Positions 6,806 to 12,049 of a stretch of DNA of 12,049 bases are shown one piece after another. Position 1 is the first letter of the stretch; every line of letters starts with the position of its first letter. The stretch is taken from positions 1-12,049 of the forward strand of contig JAKAIJ010000065.1 in assembly GCA_021814355.1 (NCBI GenBank), given 5' to 3'. The DNA comes from Acidobacteriota bacterium. GTDB lineage: Bacteria > Acidobacteriota > UBA4820 > DSQY01. The notes below the pieces were generated by a model. That model saw only the letters and a list, made by a program, of their open reading frames with translations. It did no database searches and was not told the origin of the DNA. Position numbers and translations under genes: made by a program.

Positions 6806-7948
6806 ATGGCCCTCTTCCTCCTCCTCTACCTGACGCTCTACGGCTCCACGCACGCCTACGCCCTCTGGCGGGCGCGGGCCCTGCTGGCCCTGGGCCCGGT
6901 GGCCTCGCTCGCATTGGCCGCCTGGATGGCGCTGATGGTGCTCGCGCCCGTCCTGGTGCGGCTCTCGGAGCGGGCGGGGTGGGAGGCCGCGGCCCGGGCG
7001 CTGGCCTGGGTGGGTTACCTCTGGATGGGGTTGCTCTTCCTCTACGTCTGCGCCGCCTGGACCCTTGACCTCGTGCGTCCGCTCGCGGCGCTCGCCGCGC
7101 GCCTCTGCGGGGCGGCCGTACCCACCTGGGTGTTCGGGGCGAAGGCCTCGTTCCTGCTGGCCTTGGCCCTCGCCGCGGCGGGGAACCTCTACGGCTTCTT
7201 CGAAGCCAGGGCCGTGCGCACGCGCCACGTGGAAATCTTCAGCGACAAGGTCCCCCGGTCCGTGGGACGTTTCCGCATCGTCCAGATCTCGGACGTTCAC
7301 CTGGGGCTCCTCGTACGCGGGAGCCAGATGGACCGCATCGCCCGGGCCGTGGCGGCCGCGAAGCCCGACCTCCTGGTCTGCACGGGAGACCTGGTGGACG
7401 GGGAACCGGCGCGCGTGAACGGCCTCTCCGAGCGGCTCGCGGCGCTGAACGCGCCCGCGGGGAAGCTGGCGGTGACGGGGAACCACGAGTTTTACGCGGG
7501 GCTGGAACAGTCCCTGGCCTTCACGCGGAAGGCGGGGTTCACGCTGCTGCGCGCCGAGAAGGTCGTCCTCGGCGGCTGGCTGGAGGTGGTCGGCGTGGAC
7601 GACCCCGCGGGCTCCCGAGGAACGCAGGCGCCGCACCTCGAGGAGGCGCCGCTCCTGGAAGGCGCCGCCCCGTCCCGGTTCCTTCTCCTCCTCAAGCACC
7701 GGCCCGTCGTGGGAGGGGGAACCGCGGGCCGGTTCGACCTCCAGCTCTCGGGCCACGTGCACGGGGGGCAGCTCTTTCCCTTCCACCTGGCGGTGCGGGC
7801 CGCCTACCGGCTCGGCCCCGGGCTCCAAGCGGTCGGAGGCGGAAGCCGGGTCTACGTGAGCCGCGGTTCCGGAAGCTGGGGCCCCCCCGTGCGCCTCTTC
7901 GCCCCGCCGGAGGTGACGGTCATTGACCTCTTGTCGCCGCCGTCTTGA
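6806..7948 (+). CDS. Membrane-anchored calcineurin-like metallophosphoesterase (YkuE/YaeI-like)
   Basis: The product has 380 residues. The N-terminal third carries about four membrane helices (roughly 2-20, 27-52, 66-90, 107-130). The C-terminal catalytic domain shows all metal-site motifs in order: DVH (D163, H165), GDLVD (G194-D198), GNHE (G225-E228), a KHRP histidine (H298) and GHVHGG (G316-G321). This is the binuclear-metal phosphoesterase fold. Relatives with N-terminal helices include YkuE- and YaeI-type enzymes, some linked to UDP-diacylglucosamine or phospholipid hydrolysis, but the substrate here cannot be told. The catalytic domain probably faces one side of the inner membrane. The start ATG has only a weak purine-rich site before it but begins directly at the first helix. 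It is divergent from the act operon, has its own promoter, and its last 29 bp overlap the convergent gene behind it. Confidence 0.88.
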   Translation: MALFLLLYLTLYGSTHAYALWRARALLALGPVASLALAAWMALMVLAPVLVRLSERAGWEAAARALAWVGYLWMGLLFLYVCAAWTLDLVRPLAALAARLCGAAVPTWVFGAKASFLLALALAAAGNLYGFFEARAVRTRHVEIFSDKVPRSVGRFRIVQISDVHLGLLVRGSQMDRIARAVAAAKPDLLVCTGDLVDGEPARVNGLSERLAALNAPAGKLAVTGNHEFYAGLEQSLAFTRKAGFTLLRAEKVVLGGWLEVVGVDDPAGSRGTQAPHLEEAPLLEGAAPSRFLLLLKHRPVVGGGTAGRFDLQLSGHVHGGQLFPFHLAVRAAYRLGPGLQAVGGGSRVYVSRGSGSWGPPVRLFAPPEVTVIDLLSPPS

Positions 7949-9248
7949 GGGGCGCCGGCTCCTCGTAGCGCAGCGGCAGGGTTGCCCAGGTCGCCTTCTC
8001 GGGGAACTCGGGCCCGTTCTCCAGGACGATGGTGAACCCGCCCCCCTGGGTCGCAAAGGTCCAGCGGGCCTTAGGGCAGAGACTCTTCTCGAACCCCTGG
8101 GGTGCCGAGGCGGGCCAGCCCCCCTCCGCCGTCCGCAGCCCCTTGATCTGCAGCGCGCGCTCAGTCAGCTCCAGGTCCAGCCCGAGACGGTCGGCCCTGG
8201 CCCAGGCGTCCGCGAGGTTCGGCAGCGCGACGCGGCCCACCACGTTCCAGGAGGGGATCGCCTTCTCGGCGTCGAGGCCGACCGTCTCGTAGGGGCCGCC
8301 GCAACGCCCGCGCGCTTCGAAGGCCTCCACCATTTCCAGCAGCCGTCCCGCCGTATCCGCGAGGCAGAGCCGGACGTAGGGGCCGGCGAGCGCGTCGAGG
8401 AACCCGCCCTCCAGAACCTTGGCGTCGAGAATCTCGACGCCGCCGCGCTGACCGAGCATGTAGAGGAACGTGGCCTCGCACCGGCAGGCTTGCCGGAGGT
8501 GTTCCCAGGGGTCGAAGGCCTTCAGGCGCGCCGGCCACGCCTCAGGGATGGCGGGCATCTTGCGCAGGACCCCCGCCCAGATCCGGATGGTGGCCAGCCC
8601 CGTGAGCTTGCAGATGAGCTCGGGGCGGGCGAGGGTCACCTGGTTGAGGGCCCAACCGGCCTCCGCGTCCGCCAGGGCCCGGGTCGCGTCCGCACCCGCC
8701 AGCGCGGCGAGGGCGTCGGCCGCCAGGAGGCGCTGCAGGTTCAGGACGGGGATGAGGGCGGGAAGCGGGGCGCGGTAGAGCTCTTCGGGGATCGAATCCC
8801 AGACAGGAGCAGGGCCGGCGGAGAGGGTCCGGCGCACGGAGTCGAGATCGGCGGCGTGGTCCCGGAGAAAAGCCGCCAGCGCCTCCGGCGGCGGGGCCAC
8901 GCTCCCCGCCGGTTTCTGGGACTCGGCCAGGACGTACTCGTTGGCGCCGGCCGGAAGGGGCGTGTTGGTGAGCCGCCCGTCCGGTTCGCGCCGGGCCGCG
9001 CCGAGGGCGACGGCAGCCTCCTCCAGGGCCTTGGCCGACGCGTTCGTTCGAGTCCGGGGCATCTGGGCGTAGAGCTTCTCGAGGGAGCCCGCCCGGGAGG
9101 CCGCCCAGCGCGTCTCCACCCGCTTCTCCTTCCGCACCGCGAAGAAGAGCAGGAGCCCCTCCGCGAGCCCCAACAGCGCCGCGGCCACCAGCAGCCCCTT
9201 GGTCGCGCCGTAAAGCACCTTCCGGAACGACATCCGCCTCTCGTCCAT
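7920..9248 (-). CDS. Conserved-looking membrane-anchored protein of unknown function
   Basis: The product has 442 residues, and the gene starts with ATG 9246-9248 behind GGGGAGG five bases upstream. One N-terminal membrane helix (about 19-38) is flanked by basic residues (RRMSFRK before, RKEKR after), so topology is uncertain. A largely helical body follows, rich in Ala and Leu (for example PALIPVLNLQRLLAADALAA), then a C-terminal region with Trp and beta-like segments (GGFTIVLENGP). No catalytic motif or named family is recognised. Five Cys are scattered without a metal-site pattern. Codon use and GC skew by position look like a real gene: promoter, ribosome site and start line up, and the opposite strand has no matching family. 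It converges on the phosphoesterase gene with a 29-bp overlap and shares an upstream control region with metH. Any link to methionine metabolism is only by position. Confidence 0.75.
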   Translation of the reverse strand: MDERRMSFRKVLYGATKGLLVAAALLGLAEGLLLFFAVRKEKRVETRWAASRAGSLEKLYAQMPRTRTNASAKALEEAAVALGAARREPDGRLTNTPLPAGANEYVLAESQKPAGSVAPPPEALAAFLRDHAADLDSVRRTLSAGPAPVWDSIPEELYRAPLPALIPVLNLQRLLAADALAALAGADATRALADAEAGWALNQVTLARPELICKLTGLATIRIWAGVLRKMPAIPEAWPARLKAFDPWEHLRQACRCEATFLYMLGQRGGVEILDAKVLEGGFLDALAGPYVRLCLADTAGRLLEMVEAFEARGRCGGPYETVGLDAEKAIPSWNVVGRVALPNLADAWARADRLGLDLELTERALQIKGLRTAEGGWPASAPQGFEKSLCPKARWTFATQGGGFTIVLENGPEFPEKATWATLPLRYEEPAPLKTAATRGQ

Positions 9249-9272
9249 CGGAACCTCCCCTCAGGCTTCACC

Positions 9273-9301
9273 AGTATACCGTGGGCGGCCCCGGTTGTTG
9301 A
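9273..9301 (-). promoter_or_regulatory. Sigma70-like promoter for the unknown gene at 7920-9248
   Basis: On the minus strand TATACT (9273-9278) lies 17 bases downstream of TCAACA (9296-9301), matching 5/6 and 4/6 of the consensus. The start point would be near 9266, giving a leader of about 18-20 nt that holds GGGGAGG. Its -35 overlaps the -35 of the metH promoter on the other strand. Confidence 0.6.
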
Positions 9302-9327
9302 CGAGGGACGGCGGATGGCCCTATACT
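9298..9327 (+). promoter_or_regulatory. Sigma70-like promoter for metH
   Basis: TTGACG (9298-9303) and TATACT (9322-9327) are 18 bases apart, each with 5/6 matches. The predicted start, about 9333-9335, coincides with the first base of riboswitch helix P1 (9334), which supports both calls. Confidence 0.78.
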
Positions 9328-9333
9328 GAGAGT

Positions 9334-9399
9334 GCGTGGTGATTTGGGCCGGCCGGCTTGCGGGCCACGCGGGGTGCACCATCTCCGCTAAAAGGTCGG
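9334..9399 (+). promoter_or_regulatory. SAM-II riboswitch aptamer upstream of metH
   Basis: The stretch matches the SAM-II class, which senses S-adenosylmethionine through an H-type pseudoknot. P1 is GCGUGG (9334-9339) with CCACGC (9365-9370), 6/6. The loop opens with the conserved UGAUUU (9340-9345) and carries UUGC (9358-9361). The conserved 3' strand GCUAAAA is at 9387-9393. P2 forms in two parts: GCGG (9360-9363) with CCGC (9385-9388), and CCGGCC (9349-9354) with GGUCGG (9394-9399, one G-U). Between them GGCUU faces UAAAA, the place of the SAM pocket. The loop is about five bases longer than in known examples (a doubled GGCC), and a self-complementary GGTGCACC lies in the 3' connector. 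SAM binding should lower metH expression. Confidence 0.88.
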
Positions 9400-9415
9400 G
9401 AGCGGCGTTTCCCCG

Positions 9416-9436
9416 AGCCCCGGCCTCCGGGGCTTT
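9416..9436 (+). terminator. Terminator-like hairpin after the SAM-II aptamer (possible expression platform)
   Basis: AGCCCCGG (9416-9423) pairs perfectly with CCGGGGCT (9427-9434) around a CCT loop, followed by TT, CG and later TAATTT. The U-tract is short, so this is a weak or attenuating terminator at best. Its first base also belongs to a competing stem (TCGGG 9396-9400 with CCCGA 9412-9416) that would use the same bases as riboswitch P2. Confidence 0.5.
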
Positions 9437-9473
9437 CGTAATTTCCGGCCGGCCGCGCGGCGCGGTTCGTCGC

Positions 9474-9478
9474 GGAGG
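9474..9478 (+). promoter_or_regulatory. Shine-Dalgarno of metH
   Basis: GGAGG stands nine bases before ATG 9488 and supports that start over the second in-frame ATG at 9503, which has no such site at a fitting distance. Confidence 0.7.
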
Positions 9479-9487
9479 GAAAGCGCC

Positions 9488-12049
9488 ATGTACACTCGAT
9501 CCATGGGAGACCGGGCGAAGCGGCTGCGGGAGATCCTCTCCGAGCGGATCCTCCTGCTCGACGGGGCCACCGGAACGGCGCTGGCCGCCATGGGGCTCGC
9601 CGCCGCCGACTACGGGGGCGAGCCGCTCTTCGGCTGCCACGAGGCGCTCCTGCTCCACCGGCCCGACGCCGTGTACGCTCTCCACCGCCTCTACCTCGAG
9701 GCCGGCGCGGACCTGGTGGAGACCGACTCCTTCGGCGGCACGCCCGTCGTCCTGGCCGAGTACGGCCTGGCGGAGAGGGCCCGCGAGATCAACCGCCTCG
9801 CGGCCTCCATCGCCCGGAGCGCCTGCGCCGAAGCCGAGGCCCGGGACCCGTCGCGGCCCCGGTTCGTGGCGGGCTCCCTGGGGCCCACGACCAAGGCGCT
9901 GACGCTGACGGGCGGGATCACCTTCGACGAGATGCGGCGCGCCTACGCGGTCCAGGCCGGGGGGCTCGCCGAGGGAGGCGCCGACGTCCTGCTCATCGAG
10001 ACGGTCCAGGACGCGCTGAACCTCAAGGCGGCTCTCGTCGCGTGCCGCGAGGCGGCCCCGGGCGTGCCCGTGGCGGTCTCCGCCACCATCGAGCCCACGG
10101 GGACCACCCTGGGCGGCCAGTCCGCCGAGGCGGTGGCGGTCGTCGCGGAGCCCTGGGAGCCGCTCTGGGTGGGGCTCAACTGCGCCATGGGCCCCCGGGC
10201 CATGGCGGAGCACGTGCGGGCCCTCTCCGCCCTCGCGCCGTGCGCCGTGGCGGTGGTCCCCAACGCCGGCCTTCCCGACGCCGAGGGCCGTTACCTCGAG
10301 ACCCCCGAGGAGATGGCCCGGGCCCTCGACCGCTACGCCGCCGCAGGGTGGGTCAACGTCCTGGGGGGGTGCTGCGGAACCACCGCGGACCACGTCCGTG
10401 CCCTTCGGGTCGTGGCCGACCGGCACGCGCCCCGCCGCCCGCCATCCTACGACCCCGCGCGACTGGCGGGAGGCGAGCCGCGGGAGCTTTTCCAGGAGCG
10501 TCCGCCGCTGCTCATCGGCGAGCGCACCAACGTCCTCGGCTCGCGCAAGTTCAAGGGGCTGGTGAAGGAAGGGCGTTGGGCCGAGGCCGCAGAGGTGGGA
10601 CGCCGACAGGTCCGCGGTGGAGCCCAGGTCCTGGACGTCTGCCTCGCCGACTCCGAGGGCAACGAGCGAGCCGCCGCCGTCCATCTCCTGAGGGCGCTGC
10701 GGCGGGCCGTCCGCGTCCCCTTCATGGTGGACAGCACGGACCCCGAGGTGATGGAGGAGGCCCTGACGCTCATTCCGGGCCGCCCTATCCTCAACTCGGT
10801 GAACCTCGAGGACGGCGGCGTCCGGCTGGAGCGCGTGGCGGCGCTGGCGAGGCGGTACGGTGCGGCCCTCGTGGCGGGCTGCATTGACGAGCGCCCCGAC
10901 GACGGCATGGCCCGCACCGCCCGGCGGAAGCTGGAGGTGGCCGCCCGGCTCCTGGAGCGGCTCGAGGCCTGCGGGGTACGGCGGCGCGAGGTGCTCCTGG
11001 ACCCGCTGGTCTTTCCGGCGGCCACCGGCGACCCCAAGTTTGCGGCCTCGGCCCGGGAGACCGTCGAGGGAGTTCGCCTCATCCGGCGCGAGCTTCCGGG
11101 CGCCCTCACCGTGCTGGGCGTTTCCAACGTCTCCTTCGGCCTTCCCCCCGCGGGGCGCGAGGTGCTCAACGCCGTCTTCCTCCACCACTGCGTCCAGGCG
11201 GGGCTCGACGCGGCCATCGTGAACACCGAGCAGCTCGTCCGCTACCCGAGCCTAGGGGCGGACGAGGTGGCCCTTGCCGAGGCGGTGCTCTTCGGAGGCG
11301 GCCGGGACTCCATAGACGCCTTCACGGCGCGGTACCGCCAGGCGGGAATCTGGCGGGGCCCCGTCGCCGAGGACCTGCCCGCTGAGGAGCGGGTGCGCCG
11401 CATGGTGGTGGGCGGGGAGCGCGCGGGGCTCGACGCCGCGCTCGACGAGCTTCTGGGCCGCATGACGCCGCTCGAGATCATCAACGGCCCCCTCATGGCG
11501 GGCATGGACGAGGTGGGCCGCCTCTTCGGCGACGGCTCGCTCATCGTGGCGGAGGTGCTGGTCTCCGCCGAGGTGATGCAGGCGGCGGTGAACCACCTCC
11601 GGCCGAGGATGACGGGCGACGCGTCGGCACACCGCGGCTCCATCCTGCTGGCCACCGTGCGCGGTGACGTCCACGACATCGGCAAGAACCTGGTGGGGAT
11701 CATCTTCTCCACCAACGGCTACCGGGTCGTGGACCTGGGGGTCCAGGTACCCTCGGAGCGCATCATCGCCGCCTGGCGCCAGCACCGCACCGACCTCGTG
11801 GGGCTCTCGGGCCTGTTGGTGCGCTCGGCCCACCAGATGGTGGCCACGGCCCAGGACATGGCCAGCCAGGGGTTGACGATCCCCGTGCTGGTGGGCGGAG
11901 CCGCCCTCAGCGCCGCCTTTACGCGGGACCGCATCGCCCCGGCCTACGGCGGAACCGTTGCGTACGCCTCCGACGCCATGAACGGCCTGGCGACGGCCAA
12001 CCGGATCATGGCCGCCGCCGCGTCGGCCGCCGCCGCCCCCGCCCGCCCC
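9488..12049 (+). CDS. metH: Cobalamin-dependent methionine synthase MetH (3' end outside window)
   Basis: The frame is open for 854 codons to the right edge. The enzyme moves a methyl group from 5-methyltetrahydrofolate through cobalamin to homocysteine, giving methionine. Residues about 8-310 are the homocysteine module, with DGATGTALAAMG and zinc ligands C232 (GLNCAMGP), C295 and C296 (LGGCCGTT). Residues about 335-600 are the folate-binding TIM barrel (IGERTNVLGSRKF from 342). The cobalamin part has the helical cap (MTPLEIINGPLMAGMDEVG) and the B12 motif GDVHDIGKN with lower-ligand His729 (DxHxxG). The module ends near 843 and turns into an Ala/Pro-rich linker at the window edge. In long MetH forms a reactivation domain follows; its presence cannot be seen here. 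The gene has its own promoter and a SAM-II leader of about 150 nt, so it is likely turned down when SAM is plentiful. Confidence 0.96.
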   Translation, partial: MYTRSMGDRAKRLREILSERILLLDGATGTALAAMGLAAADYGGEPLFGCHEALLLHRPDAVYALHRLYLEAGADLVETDSFGGTPVVLAEYGLAERAREINRLAASIARSACAEAEARDPSRPRFVAGSLGPTTKALTLTGGITFDEMRRAYAVQAGGLAEGGADVLLIETVQDALNLKAALVACREAAPGVPVAVSATIEPTGTTLGGQSAEAVAVVAEPWEPLWVGLNCAMGPRAMAEHVRALSALAPCAVAVVPNAGLPDAEGRYLETPEEMARALDRYAAAGWVNVLGGCCGTTADHVRALRVVADRHAPRRPPSYDPARLAGGEPRELFQERPPLLIGERTNVLGSRKFKGLVKEGRWAEAAEVGRRQVRGGAQVLDVCLADSEGNERAAAVHLLRALRRAVRVPFMVDSTDPEVMEEALTLIPGRPILNSVNLEDGGVRLERVAALARRYGAALVAGCIDERPDDGMARTARRKLEVAARLLERLEACGVRRREVLLDPLVFPAATGDPKFAASARETVEGVRLIRRELPGALTVLGVSNVSFGLPPAGREVLNAVFLHHCVQAGLDAAIVNTEQLVRYPSLGADEVALAEAVLFGGGRDSIDAFTARYRQAGIWRGPVAEDLPAEERVRRMVVGGERAGLDAALDELLGRMTPLEIINGPLMAGMDEVGRLFGDGSLIVAEVLVSAEVMQAAVNHLRPRMTGDASAHRGSILLATVRGDVHDIGKNLVGIIFSTNGYRVVDLGVQVPSERIIAAWRQHRTDLVGLSGLLVRSAHQMVATAQDMASQGLTIPVLVGGAALSAAFTRDRIAPAYGGTVAYASDAMNGLATANRIMAAAASAAAAPARP

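Noticed and set aside
9334..9487. Cobalamin or SAH riboswitch before metH
   Set aside because: No B12-box-like sequence or SAH-motif core was seen, whereas every SAM-II element is present.
8741..11188. 815-codon minus-strand frame across the metH region
   Set aside because: It is antisense to clear MetH motifs on the plus strand and runs through the riboswitch region; third-position GC creates the open frame.

Overview
The window is GC-rich chromosomal DNA with tightly packed genes. It carries most of an alternative complex III (ACIII, act) operon on the minus strand. Next come a plus-strand membrane metallophosphoesterase gene, a minus-strand gene of unknown function, and a plus-strand cobalamin-dependent methionine synthase gene (metH) that runs off the right edge. 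The content fits a respiring, B12-using Gram-negative-type bacterium. High GC, ACIII and the intergenic hairpin repeats would suit Acidobacteriota, Myxococcota or a similar soil or sediment lineage, but the sequence alone does not fix the phylum.

Positions 1-6527, minus strand, read in the order actA (pentaheme cytochrome c), a possible 53-residue small protein, actB (molybdopterin-oxidoreductase-like domain fused to an iron-sulfur domain), actC (NrfD-type quinol-binding membrane subunit), and one ORF joining ActD (DUF3341) to ActE (monoheme cytochrome c), cut by the left edge. The encoded complex would oxidise quinol and pass electrons through iron-sulfur clusters and hemes to a periplasmic carrier or terminal oxidase. 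The two widest gaps in the operon each hold a hairpin repeat whose arms are made of three 9-nt units. The units differ between the two elements.

Positions 6528-6805 are the divergent control region between actA and the phosphoesterase gene. The latter has a clear sigma70-like promoter. The phosphoesterase (6806-7948) and the unknown membrane-anchored protein (7920-9248, minus) converge and overlap by 29 bp.

Positions 9249-9487 are the densest regulatory stretch. Two back-to-back promoters overlap in their -35 boxes, one serving the unknown gene and one serving metH. The metH transcript is predicted to begin at the first base of a well-matched SAM-II riboswitch pseudoknot (9334-9399). A terminator-like hairpin, a good Shine-Dalgarno and the metH start follow. 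This wires methionine synthase to S-adenosylmethionine, the end product of its pathway. The MetH part in the window holds the homocysteine, folate and cobalamin modules; the reactivation domain, if present, lies outside.

The points most worth attention are the SAM-II riboswitch on metH, the ActD-ActE fusion with a membrane helix between the two parts, the two 9-nt-unit hairpin elements inside the act operon, and the uncharacterised small Tat-like ORF between actA and actB.
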